Positions 1-8,674 of a DNA stretch of 63,018 bases are shown here, one piece after another; within the stretch, counting starts at the first letter, position 1; every line of letters begins with the position of its first letter. The position numbers and the translations under genes are program-made. This stretch comes from Mediterraneibacter agrestimuris (GTDB taxonomy: Bacteria; Bacillota; Clostridia; Lachnospirales; Lachnospiraceae): assembly GCF_943193195.1 (NCBI RefSeq), contig NZ_CALPDG010000020.1, positions 1 through 63,018 on the forward strand. Direction: 5' to 3'. The notes below the pieces were generated by a model. The model searched no databases. It saw only the letters and a list, made by a program, of their open reading frames with translations, and had not been told where the DNA came from.

Positions 1-71
1 TTAAGTTACGGTTTTACTTACTTTAAAGTAATGCTATCCGTTTTTAAGCAAGTTTATAGCGGCGTGAATAA

Positions 72-386
72 TTCAGGTTTAATCTGTTGGATAATGCGGT
101 GAAGTATAGTGATCGGGGGAGTATGATTCTGGTGGAAATCATGGAATACGAGATGTATGTCCGTATTAATGTGTGCAGCCGGGGACAGAAGATCGAACGG
201 GAAGAATTTTCTAAATTGTTCCAGAGGTTTTACCGCGGAAAAGATGTGAAAGACCAAGAAGGTGTCGGGCTTGGACTATATTTGGCAAGAGAGATTGTCA
301 GAGGTGAGCGGGGATATATGAAAGGAGAATATGATCCGGAGCGGGGGAATATATTTACGGTATTTTTACGTTACAGTTCAGCATAG
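72..386 (+). pseudogene. C-terminal remnant of a sensor histidine kinase
   Basis: The open frame begins right after an in-frame stop at 69-71 and encodes only about 104 residues of a HATPase domain: an N-box (NLLDNAVKYS) at its very start, then SKLFQRFYRG and a glycine-rich EGVGLGLYLAREIV segment. A full kinase would carry a sensor, membrane segments and a DHp domain with the phospho-accepting His; all are missing, and bases 1-71 are AT-rich with no matching coding frame. The only possible start is a TTG at 87 inside the N-box, without a ribosome site. The last five codons (RYSSA) and the stop lie in the intergenic repeat that starts at 370, so the 3' end is also altered. I read it as a decayed gene; the window edge may hide part of its history. 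Confidence 0.75.
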
Positions 387-512
387 GAGTTTGCACTTGC
401 TGCAAACTCCGTAAAAACGTGTGCCGGAGAAATAGAATCCGCCCTTTCACCGCAGGTGAATTTAAAATAGGGCGGATTCAGTAACAGTGCAGCCAAAGGC
501 TGAACTGTTACA
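370..512. repeat. Intergenic stem-loop repeat, copy 1
   Basis: Three modules of the window-wide family lie side by side. The first (370-420) is the inverse of the module starting at 36741, with hairpin GGAGTTTGCA / TGCAAACTCC. The second (about 437-480) is a long hairpin GAATCCGCCCT / AGGGCGGATTC with an inner TTCACC-GCA-GGTGAA, nearly identical to 43900-43940. The third (480-512) is the hairpin GTAACAGTGCAGCC / GGCTGAACTGTTAC. It separates the kinase remnant from ahpC and could end transcription. Confidence 0.85.
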
Positions 513-522
513 TTTTTACAGC

Positions 523-552
523 TTGACTGACAAAATATATCTTGATTATAAT
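523..552 (+). promoter_or_regulatory. Promoter of the ahpC pair with a PerR-like box
   Basis: TTGACT (523-528) and TATAAT (547-552) are 18 bp apart and lie 54 bp before the ahpC start. Bases 537-551 match the PerR box consensus TTATAAT-N-ATTATAA at 11 of 14 positions, with a perfect right half (ATTATAA) overlapping the -10. Peroxide-responsive repression by PerR is a reasonable inference for a peroxiredoxin operon. Confidence 0.6.
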
Positions 553-605
553 AGGTCTGTCAAAGACAGGAGATTACAAGAACGAATTAGAAAGGAGCAA
601 GGTAT

Positions 606-1172
606 ATGGGTAACATGATCAATCAGGAGATTACGGATTTCAAAGTGCAGGCATTTCACCAAGATGAATTTCGTGAGGTGACAAAGGCGGATGTGCTTGG
701 GCACTGGTCGGTATTCTTCTTTTATCCGGCGGATTTTACATTTGTATGTCCGACAGAACTGGGGGATTTGGCAGATTTCTATGGAGATTTCCAGGAAACG
801 GGCTGTGAAATTTATTCTGTATCTGAGGATACCCATTTTGTACACAAAGCATGGGCGGATGTCTCTGAGACAATCCGTAAGATTGAGTATCCTATGTTGG
901 GAGATCCGGCGGGGGTACTGGCACGATTTTTCGGGGTACTAGTGGAAGCGGAAGGACAGGCTCTTCGGGGAACATTTATCCTGAATCCGAAGGGGAAGAT
1001 TAAGGCATATGAAGTGCATGATATGGGAATTGGAAGAAATGCAAAGGAACTGCTGCGTAAAGTGCAGGCGGCTCAGTTCGTGGAGGAACATGGGGATGAG
1101 GTGTGTCCTGCGAGGTGGAAACCGGGCGAAGAGACGCTGACGCCAAGTCTGGATCTGGTTGGAATGCTGTAG
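606..1172 (+). CDS. ahpC: Peroxiredoxin AhpC
   Basis: A 188-residue typical 2-Cys peroxiredoxin that reduces hydrogen peroxide and organic hydroperoxides in the cytoplasm. The peroxidatic cysteine is C48 in FTFVCPTE and the resolving cysteine is C167 in EVCPARW, close to the E. coli AhpC positions (47 and 166). Length is normal for the family. The ATG at 606 follows an AAAGGAG site. The next gene, 18 bp downstream, encodes only the disulfide-relay half of AhpF, so the pair is probably one operon in which the peroxiredoxin is re-reduced through that small protein. A PerR-like box overlaps its promoter. Confidence 0.95.
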   Translation: MGNMINQEITDFKVQAFHQDEFREVTKADVLGHWSVFFFYPADFTFVCPTELGDLADFYGDFQETGCEIYSVSEDTHFVHKAWADVSETIRKIEYPMLGDPAGVLARFFGVLVEAEGQALRGTFILNPKGKIKAYEVHDMGIGRNAKELLRKVQAAQFVEEHGDEVCPARWKPGEETLTPSLDLVGML

Positions 1173-1190
1173 GATAAGAGAGGTGGGATT

Positions 1191-1862
1191 ATGATTGAAC
1201 ATATTACACCGGAGAGCAAGTTATTGGATGAGAATTTGAAGAAAGAATTGAGTGGGATTTTCTTAAAACTAACGGAAGAAGTAGTGCTTAAAGCGGTCAT
1301 TGATATGACGACGGAGAAAGGAGTGGAGCTTGCCGGTTTTCTTACTGTTATCGAGAGCTTGAGCCCGAAGATTTCTCTGGAAATGTATATGCCGGATGAG
1401 GCAGAACAGGCTGTGGAGCTGGATACAGCATATCTTCCAGTAACGGGGCTTTACAAAGATGGACGTTATGCCGGGATTGCATTTCACGGCGTGCCGGGAG
1501 GAAAAGAAATCAATTCTTTCGTTCTTGCCATTTACAATCTGGCGGGACCAGGTCAGGAAGTCAGCAGCCGGGCAGTGAAGATGCTTCGGAAACTGGAACG
1601 AAAAATGAATATCAAAATTTGTGTATCTCTGGCATGTCACCATTGTCCTAAGGTGGTTGCCGCCTGCCAGCAGATAGCAGTGTTAAGCGGGCAGGTTGAG
1701 GCTGAGATGATTGACGCAGCGCTTTACCCAAAGCTTGTTGAGAAGTACAAGATTGAGCGTGTACCGATGATAATTGTGAATGATGAAGAGGTATATATCG
1801 GTCCGAAAACAATTGAAGAGATGACAGAAATTTTGGTAAAAATATCTAAAAATAAACTTTAA
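1191..1862 (+). CDS. Stand-alone AhpF N-terminal domain (thioredoxin-like reductant of AhpC)
   Basis: A 223-residue protein matching the double thioredoxin-fold N-terminal domain of alkyl hydroperoxide reductase subunit F, without the FAD/NADH reductase part (full AhpF is about 520 residues). The redox centre is C149-H-H-C152 (SLACHHCPKV), equivalent to the CHNC centre of E. coli AhpF; RVPMIIV later supplies the usual cis-proline region. It should pass electrons to AhpC, taking them from a thioredoxin-reductase-like flavoprotein encoded elsewhere. RBS-like GAGAGGTGGG precedes the ATG. A general glutaredoxin-like role is the alternative. Confidence 0.85.
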   Translation: MIEHITPESKLLDENLKKELSGIFLKLTEEVVLKAVIDMTTEKGVELAGFLTVIESLSPKISLEMYMPDEAEQAVELDTAYLPVTGLYKDGRYAGIAFHGVPGGKEINSFVLAIYNLAGPGQEVSSRAVKMLRKLERKMNIKICVSLACHHCPKVVAACQQIAVLSGQVEAEMIDAALYPKLVEKYKIERVPMIIVNDEEVYIGPKTIEEMTEILVKISKNKL

Positions 1863-1897
1863 AGTTTGTGAGAATATACAGAATAGATAAAAAGTGA

Positions 1898-1926
1898 TTG
1901 CAGAAGTAACTATTCTGTGCTATAGT
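1898..1926 (+). promoter_or_regulatory. Promoter of the glycerol operon
   Basis: TTGCAG (1898-1903), a 17-bp spacer and TATAGT (1921-1926) form a sigma-A-type promoter just before the leader terminator and glpP. Confidence 0.65.
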
Positions 1927-1944
1927 GAAGCTAAATTAAATAAC

Positions 1945-2010
1945 GTGCTGAGAGAGGAGAGCAATGAACGGCAACAGAGATGTTGTTATGTGAGTTGCCC
2001 TCCTTTTTTA
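1945..2010 (+). promoter_or_regulatory. GlpP-type leader with intrinsic terminator
   Basis: The leader carries a purine-rich stretch (GTGCTGAGAGAGGAGAGC, from 1945) whose end forms a stem: GGAGAGCAA (1956-1964) pairs with TTGCCCTCC (1995-2003, one mismatch), with an inner CAACA-GAGA-TGTTG stem (1972-1985) and six T (2004-2009). This is a leader terminator in front of the gene for the antiterminator GlpP, the arrangement known from glycerol operons of Firmicutes, where GlpP with glycerol-3-phosphate prevents termination. A similar purine-rich run recurs at about 5006-5024. Confidence 0.75.
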
Positions 2011-2038
2011 TATTTTCAATTAAGGTAAAGGGAGTGAA

Positions 2039-2617
2039 ATGAATATCGTGGAACAACAATTTTATGATGCGGTGGAAAGCGATCCGGTGATTGCGGCAGT
2101 GAAAAATATGGGGGATTTGAAATACTGCTGTGTTCTGGAAGAGATTCAAGTCGTATTTATTTTATTTGGAGATATCTGTACAATTGCGGATATTGTGAAG
2201 AAGGTGAAGGATGCCGGAAAGATAGCAATGATCCACATGGATTTGATTGTAGGTTTAAGTTCTAAGGAAGTGACCGTAGATTTCATTAAGGGCAACACGA
2301 TGGCAGATGGTATTATCACAACGAAGCCGGCTCTTGTAAAGAGGGCGAAGGAGTTGAACTTATTTACCGTATTACGGTATTTCCTGCTTGATTCTATGGC
2401 GCTGGAAAATATCCGGCAGCAGCCTTGCAATGTGAAACCAGATTTTATCGAGGTGCTTCCGGGAGTTATGCCCAAGCTAATCAAAGAGGTTTGTCATATA
2501 ACCCGGATTCCGATTATTGCAGGTGGACTGATCAGTGATAAGGAATCAGTAGTGTCGGCGCTCAGTGCAGGAGCTATTGCAGTATCTACAAGTAATCGGA
2601 CAGTATGGCTGATGTAG
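2039..2617 (+). CDS. glpP: Glycerol-3-phosphate-responsive antiterminator GlpP
   Basis: A 192-residue protein of the GlpP family, a TIM-barrel-like RNA-binding regulator. Recognisable family segments are HMDLIVGLSSKEVTVDFIK (from about residue 62), DGIITTKPALVKRAKE, the DFIEVLPGVMPK segment and IIAGGLISDKESV near the end. GlpP binds glycerol-3-phosphate and lets RNA polymerase pass leader terminators of glycerol genes. Here it is the first gene after such a terminator and is followed by glpK and glpF, so it probably regulates itself and the operon. RBS AAAGGGAGTG precedes the ATG. Confidence 0.93.
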   Translation: MNIVEQQFYDAVESDPVIAAVKNMGDLKYCCVLEEIQVVFILFGDICTIADIVKKVKDAGKIAMIHMDLIVGLSSKEVTVDFIKGNTMADGIITTKPALVKRAKELNLFTVLRYFLLDSMALENIRQQPCNVKPDFIEVLPGVMPKLIKEVCHITRIPIIAGGLISDKESVVSALSAGAIAVSTSNRTVWLM

Positions 2618-2669
2618 GTGTGATCAGCACAATGGGAGAATCATATAATGGAATTAAATTGCTATTTAG

Positions 2670-4238
<1,569 letters not shown>

Positions 4239-4277
4239 AGGGAATGGATAATAGACAATTAAGAGGAGGAAATGGAT

Positions 4278-4988
4278 ATGTTACCATATATAGCAGAGTT
4301 TTTGGGAACCATGTTATTGATTCTTTTAGGTGACGGTGTAGTAGCTAACGTAACATTGAACAAATCAGGAATGAAGGGCGCTGGCTCTATTCAGATTACA
4401 TTTGCCTGGGGGCTTGCGGTTATGGTACCGGCATTTATCTTCGGTGCAGCATCAGGAGCATCTTTCAATCCGGCGCTGACACTGGCACTTGCAATTGACG
4501 GAAGTTTTGACTGGGCGCTGGTTCCGGGATATATTATTGCACAGTTTGCAGGAGCATTTGTAGGAGCGGTTCTCGTATATTTGCTTTTCAAAGGACAGTT
4601 TGACGCAACAGAAGATGCAAGGAGTAAGCTTGGCGTATTTTGTACAAGCCCGTCTATTCCGAACATGGGGCTGAACATTTTAAGTGAGGCGATCGGTACT
4701 TTCGTTCTCGTATTTGCGATCAAAGGTATAATAAATGTACCAGGGCTGGCTGCAGGGCTGGATAAATTCCTCGTATTTGGAATCATTGTATCCATCGGTA
4801 TGTCCTTGGGCGGACTGACAGGTTATGCGATCAACCCGGCACGTGATATCGGTCCTCGTCTGGCGCATGCGCTTCTGCCTATTAAAGGCAAAGGGGATTC
4901 CAACTGGGGATATGCAATTGTACCCCTTATCGGACCAATCATTGGTGCGGTTGCAGCAGTATTGCTTTATGGAGTGATTCCGTGGTAA
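4278..4988 (+). CDS. glpF: Glycerol uptake facilitator (aquaglyceroporin)
   Basis: A 236-residue major-intrinsic-protein channel with six membrane helices and the two NPA half-helices: SFNPALT near residue 62 and AINPARD near residue 189, the latter followed by the D-x-x-PR typical of glycerol facilitators. It lets glycerol diffuse across the cytoplasmic membrane for trapping by GlpK. I place the start at the ATG at 4278 because AGGAGG is then about 8 bp upstream; the ATG at 4272 is too close to that site. Confidence 0.95.
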   Translation: MLPYIAEFLGTMLLILLGDGVVANVTLNKSGMKGAGSIQITFAWGLAVMVPAFIFGAASGASFNPALTLALAIDGSFDWALVPGYIIAQFAGAFVGAVLVYLLFKGQFDATEDARSKLGVFCTSPSIPNMGLNILSEAIGTFVLVFAIKGIINVPGLAAGLDKFLVFGIIVSIGMSLGGLTGYAINPARDIGPRLAHALLPIKGKGDSNWGYAIVPLIGPIIGAVAAVLLYGVIPW

Positions 4989-5002
4989 AAATTATATAAA
5001 AG

Positions 5003-5080
5003 ATTGTGTGAGAAGAGAGAGCCCTACAATAGATGCGTACTGATTACGGTGCGGGCAGTACGTATCTATTTGTGGGGCTT
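5003..5080 (+). promoter_or_regulatory. Stem-loop leader before the glpA-like genes, possible second GlpP target
   Basis: An interrupted long stem lies between glpF and the flavoprotein gene: AGCCC (5020-5024), then ACAATAGAT and CGTACTG on the left arm pair with CAGTACG, ATCTATTTGT and GGGGCT (5055-5078) on the right. It is preceded by a purine-rich run GTGTGAGAAGAGAGAGCC that resembles the run in front of the glpP terminator. The T-run after the stem is poor. I infer an attenuator or processing site within the glycerol operon, perhaps read by GlpP. Confidence 0.55.
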
Positions 5081-5119
5081 TCCAAAAATGAAGTGAAAGG
5101 ATAAAAGGAGTGAATGGCC

Positions 5120-6562
5120 ATGTTTGATTATGACGTTATGATTATTGGAGGCGGAGTAGCAGGGGCGGCTTCTGCAAGAGAATTGTCCCGCTATAAAGTA
5201 AAAGCCTGTGTCATTGAAAAAGAAGAAGATGTATGCTGCGGAACTTCCAAGGCAAACAGTGCTATTGTCCATGCCGGATATGATGCGGCAGAAGGTTCAC
5301 TGATGGCTAAGCTGAATGTACGCGGCAATCAGATGATGGAAGAGCTTTCCAGAGAACTGGATTTTCCTTTTAAGAAAAATGGTTCTCTGGTCATCTGCCT
5401 TCATGAAGAGGATATGCCGAGTCTGCAGACGCTGTATGACAGAGGTGTTGTAAATGGTGTGAAAGAACTGCGGATTTTGAACAAAGAAGAAGTATTGGAA
5501 ATGGAGCCGAATATTTCTGATAACGTGTATGCAGCACTGTATGCGCCGACAGCAGGAATTGTGTGTCCGTTCAGCCTGAATATTGCACTGGCGGAGAATG
5601 CCAATGTAAATGGTGTGGAATTTAAGTTTGATACCGAAGTGGAAGATATCAAAAGGATTGACGGCGGTTATAAGCTGATGACAAACAGAGGGGTATACCA
5701 GACGAAATGCATCGTCAATGCCGCAGGTGTGTATGCCGACAAAATTCACAACATGGTAAGTGAGAAAAGGATACACATTACCGCAAGGCGTGGAGATTAC
5801 TGTCTGCTGGATAAAAGTGCAGGCGGACATGTGAGCAAAACAATCTTTGCACTTCCGGGTAAATATGGGAAGGGTGTGCTCGTGACACCTACAATTCATG
5901 GTAATCTGCTTGTTGGACCGACAGCTATTGATGTGGAAGATAAAGAGGGAACCAATACAACAAGAGAAGGGCTGGATCTTCTGATTGAGAAAGCAGGAAT
6001 GAATGTGAGAAACCTTCCAATGCGTCAGGTAATTACATCATTTTCAGGGCTTCGTGCACATGAGGACGATCATGAATTTATTATCGGTGAAGCGGAAGGC
6101 GCTGAAGGATTTATCGATTGTGCAGGGATTGAATCTCCTGGGCTAACAAGTTGTCCGGCAATCGGAGAAATGGTTGCAGACATCGTAAGTAAAAAGCTGG
6201 GGCTTCAGAAGAAGGAAGACTTCATAGCAACGAGAAAAGGTGTTCTGGATCCGTCTACATTGACGAAAGAAGCAAGGGCTGTTTTGATGAAAGAAAAACC
6301 TGCTTATGGGAATATCATCTGCCGCTGCGAGATGGTGACAGAAGGTGAGATTCTGGATGCAATTCATCGTCCGCTGGGAGCAAGGTCTCTGGACGGTGTA
6401 AAACGCAGAACAAGAGCAGGAATGGGACGTTGCCAGGCAGGCTTTTGCTCACCGAGGACAATGGAAATTCTGGCGAGAGAGTGTAACATGAGTATGTTCG
6501 ACATTACAAAATCGGGTGGAAATTCAAAAATTGTAGTCGGAACAAATAAGGATACTTTATAA
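5120..6562 (+). CDS. glpA: FAD-dependent glycerol-3-phosphate oxidoreductase, GlpA type with BFD-like Fe-S domain
   Basis: A 480-residue flavoprotein. The N-terminal dinucleotide fold (MIIGGGVAGAASARELSR) binds FAD and is followed by a DAO domain; the C-terminal part has CRC near residue 394 and CQAGFC about 40 residues later, the four-cysteine pattern of a BFD-like [2Fe-2S] domain. This is the architecture of anaerobic glycerol-3-phosphate dehydrogenase GlpA, oxidising glycerol-3-phosphate to dihydroxyacetone phosphate. It follows glpPKF and precedes an FAD/NAD oxidoreductase and a DUF1667 protein, a trio common in Clostridia. The ATG at 5120 is favoured over 5114 because AAAGGAG sits 9 bp before it. 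Confidence 0.88.
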   Translation: MFDYDVMIIGGGVAGAASARELSRYKVKACVIEKEEDVCCGTSKANSAIVHAGYDAAEGSLMAKLNVRGNQMMEELSRELDFPFKKNGSLVICLHEEDMPSLQTLYDRGVVNGVKELRILNKEEVLEMEPNISDNVYAALYAPTAGIVCPFSLNIALAENANVNGVEFKFDTEVEDIKRIDGGYKLMTNRGVYQTKCIVNAAGVYADKIHNMVSEKRIHITARRGDYCLLDKSAGGHVSKTIFALPGKYGKGVLVTPTIHGNLLVGPTAIDVEDKEGTNTTREGLDLLIEKAGMNVRNLPMRQVITSFSGLRAHEDDHEFIIGEAEGAEGFIDCAGIESPGLTSCPAIGEMVADIVSKKLGLQKKEDFIATRKGVLDPSTLTKEARAVLMKEKPAYGNIICRCEMVTEGEILDAIHRPLGARSLDGVKRRTRAGMGRCQAGFCSPRTMEILARECNMSMFDITKSGGNSKIVVGTNKDTL

Positions 6563-6581
6563 AGGAAGGAGGATACTTAGT

Positions 6582-7844
6582 ATGAAACAATATGATATTG
6601 TCATTATCGGCGGCGGTCCGGCGGGACTGGCGGCAGCAGTATCCGCAAAGAAAAACGGAGTTGACAGTATTCTCATTCTGGAAAGAGACAAGGAATTGGG
6701 AGGAATTTTGAATCAGTGTATTCACAATGGTTTTGGACTTCACACATTTAAAGAAGAACTGACAGGTCCGGAATATGCAGGACGTTTTATCGATCAGGCA
6801 GCAAAGCTGGATATTGAATATAAGTTAAACACAATGGTCATGGACATCCGAGCAGATAAGGTCTTGACGGCGATGAACAGAGAAGATGGATTGTTTGAGA
6901 TTCAGGCGAAAGCAATCATTCTGGCAATGGGATGCCGGGAGCGTTCGCGGGGAGCACTTAACATTCCAGGTTATCGCCCGGCAGGGATTTTCTCAGCAGG
7001 AACCGCGCAGCGCCTGGTCAATATGGAAGGCTGTCTTCCAGGGCGTGAAGTGGTTATCTTAGGTTCCGGCGATATTGGTCTGATCATGGCAAGACGAATG
7101 ACATTTGAAGGAGCCAAAGTAAAGGTTGTCGCAGAACTGATGCCTTACTCCGGTGGATTAAAGCGAAATATCGTACAGTGTCTGGACGATTACGGAATTC
7201 CGCTGAAGCTGAGCCATACTGTTGTAGACATCAAGGGGAAAGAACGTTTGGAGGGCATTACACTTGCAGAAGTGGACTCCAAGGGCAGACCGGTTCCGGG
7301 AACGGAAGAGTATTATTCCTGTGATACACTGCTGTTGTCTGTAGGGCTGATTCCGGAAAATGAATTGTCAAACGGTATGGGTGTCGAGATGAATCCGGTG
7401 ACTTCGGGACCAAAGGTAAATGAAAGCCTTGAGACCAATATTGAAGGTGTATTTGCCTGTGGAAATGTACTTCATGTGCATGACCTTGTGGACTTTGTAT
7501 CTGAGGAGGCGGCAGCAGCAGGCAAGAATGCGGCAGTTTACGTTAAAACAGGAGTGGGAAAACGCAGCGGCGGACATGACATTGTCTTAAAGGCTGTGGA
7601 TGGTGTACGTTATACAGTTCCGGTCACGATCAACCCTGAGCATATGGAGGATTCTATAACTGTACGTTTCCGTGTGGGAAATGTATATAGGGATTGCTAT
7701 GTGAGTGCGTATTTTGGAGAGGAAAGAGTGATTCACAGAAAACGGCAGATTGTGGCTCCCGGTGAAATGGAAGAAATTAAGTTGACAAAGGAACAATTAA
7801 TGCAGTATGCTGATTTGCAGGAAATCACTGTAAAAATTGAATAG
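6582..7844 (+). CDS. NAD(P)/FAD-dependent oxidoreductase of the glycerol-3-phosphate dehydrogenase set
   Basis: A 420-residue pyridine nucleotide-disulfide-type flavoprotein. An FAD-binding GGGPAGLAAA motif is near residue 10, an NAD-binding segment (VVILGSGDIGLIMARR) near residue 160, and a second FAD contact (GVFACGNVLHVHDLVD) near residue 290. It lacks a redox CxxC next to the FAD. Homologues sit between the GlpA-like protein and a DUF1667 protein and probably carry electrons from glycerol-3-phosphate oxidation to NAD or another acceptor, in the role GlpB/GlpC play in enterobacteria; that role is inferred from context. Strong RBS AAGGAAGGAGG; 19 bp after the preceding gene. Confidence 0.85.
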   Translation: MKQYDIVIIGGGPAGLAAAVSAKKNGVDSILILERDKELGGILNQCIHNGFGLHTFKEELTGPEYAGRFIDQAAKLDIEYKLNTMVMDIRADKVLTAMNREDGLFEIQAKAIILAMGCRERSRGALNIPGYRPAGIFSAGTAQRLVNMEGCLPGREVVILGSGDIGLIMARRMTFEGAKVKVVAELMPYSGGLKRNIVQCLDDYGIPLKLSHTVVDIKGKERLEGITLAEVDSKGRPVPGTEEYYSCDTLLLSVGLIPENELSNGMGVEMNPVTSGPKVNESLETNIEGVFACGNVLHVHDLVDFVSEEAAAAGKNAAVYVKTGVGKRSGGHDIVLKAVDGVRYTVPVTINPEHMEDSITVRFRVGNVYRDCYVSAYFGEERVIHRKRQIVAPGEMEEIKLTKEQLMQYADLQEITVKIE

Positions 7845-7909
7845 TTACAATAGATTTGTAAGTTCGTGAGAAATTAATTGCTCGTAACGAAGCGAGGAGG
7901 TATAAGAGA

Positions 7910-8269
7910 ATGGAAGAAAGAAATCTGACTTGTATCAGCTGCCCTATGGGGTGTCCTCTGACAGTGGTGATGAATGGCGCAGAAGTGGTAAATGTCAGCG
8001 GCAATACCTGCAGGCGCGGCGAAGTCTATGCAAAAAAAGAAGTGACCAATCCGACCCGGATTGTGACATCAACCGTACGTGTAGAGGGTGGGAGCGCCGA
8101 TATGGTGTCTGTAAAGACGAAGGAAGATGTTCCCAAAGGAAAAATCTTTGAGTGTGTTGAGGCATTGAAAGATGTTATCGTGAAAGCGCCGGTTCATATC
8201 GGCGACGTAATCATTTCAGATGTGGCAGGAACAGGAGTCGCTATTGTTGCAACGAAAAATGTAGAATAA
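7910..8269 (+). CDS. DUF1667 family protein, third subunit of the oxidoreductase set
   Basis: A 119-residue protein of the DUF1667 family. The cysteines CISCPMGCPL (residues 9-16) and one in NTCRRGE (near residue 36) form a four-cysteine N-terminal cluster, probably binding a metal or Fe-S centre. Homologues follow GlpA-like and FAD/NAD oxidoreductase genes, as here, so it is probably an electron-transfer partner. RBS GAGGAGG. Function is inferred only from association. Confidence 0.85.
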   Translation: MEERNLTCISCPMGCPLTVVMNGAEVVNVSGNTCRRGEVYAKKEVTNPTRIVTSTVRVEGGSADMVSVKTKEDVPKGKIFECVEALKDVIVKAPVHIGDVIISDVAGTGVAIVATKNVE

Positions 8270-8274
8270 GAGGG

Positions 8275-8301
8275 ACAGTACAGCCAGAGGCTTACTGTTG
8301 T
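8275..8301. repeat. Short stem-loop repeat, copy 2 (degenerate)
   Basis: ACAGTACAGCC, AGAGGC and TTACTGT form a degenerate copy of the GTAACAGTGCAGCC / GGCTGAACTGTTAC hairpin, between the DUF1667 gene and the small Cys-repeat gene. Confidence 0.55.
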
Positions 8302-8318
8302 AAAAAGGAGGATCCCTA

Positions 8319-8510
8319 ATGGGCAAAAATCTGGATATTACAAATATGAACGGAGTTACCGCTGACGAGGAAAAAACCTGCGGTCTGAACAACATGAATT
8401 GTTTGTCTGAGGATGAGGAGACGACCTGTGGTCTGAATGACATGAACTGTGTAGGAGACGATGAGGATAAGACTTGTGGTCTTACAGATATGAACTGCAC
8501 AGGGGAATAA
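8319..8510 (+). CDS. 63-residue acidic protein with three TCGLNxMNC repeats
   Basis: A short protein preceded by an excellent RBS (AAAAAGGAGG, 8 bp before ATG). After a partial unit (LDITNMNGVT) it has three 16-residue repeats, each an acidic stretch (DEEK, DEET, DEDK) followed by TCGLNNMNC, TCGLNDMNC and TCGLTDMNC. Each repeat thus has two cysteines six residues apart, six in all, in a protein with many Asp/Glu and almost no hydrophobic core. There is no signal peptide. I do not recognise a family. It follows the glycerol oxidoreductase set by 49 bp across a stem-loop repeat. Metal binding, Fe-S storage or a peptide precursor are possible; none is shown. The third-base pattern follows the protein repeats, so I take it as real coding sequence. 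Confidence 0.75.
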   Translation: MGKNLDITNMNGVTADEEKTCGLNNMNCLSEDEETTCGLNDMNCVGDDEDKTCGLTDMNCTGE

Positions 8511-8574
8511 AAAGTACAATTTATTTTTCCATCATATGTTCTTACGGACTTGGCACGGATATGTGTTCTTTTGG

Positions 8575-8603
8575 TTGATTCAAATAGTTGTGTTTGCTAC
8601 AAT
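8575..8603 (+). promoter_or_regulatory. Promoter of the MATE-regulator pair
   Basis: TTGATT (8575-8580), 17 bp and TACAAT (8598-8603), 72 bp before the MATE gene. Confidence 0.6.
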
Positions 8604-8674
8604 AAAGAAAGATTATGCTGAAAGTAATGGCGGAGGTATACCACCGATAAGAACTACATGAGGGAGGAAGAGTT

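Noticed and set aside
18-31. Palindrome TTACTTTAAAGTAA at the window start
   Set aside because: Short and AT-only around a decayed gene; not enough context to assign a role.
5297-5899. A 200-codon minus-strand frame inside the GlpA-like gene
   Set aside because: It is the antisense shadow of a well-conserved flavoprotein, with no family features of its own.
8216-8519. Minus-strand frames opposite the TCGLNxMNC gene
   Set aside because: They mirror the repeat on the other strand; only the plus-strand frame has a ribosome site and a sensible composition.
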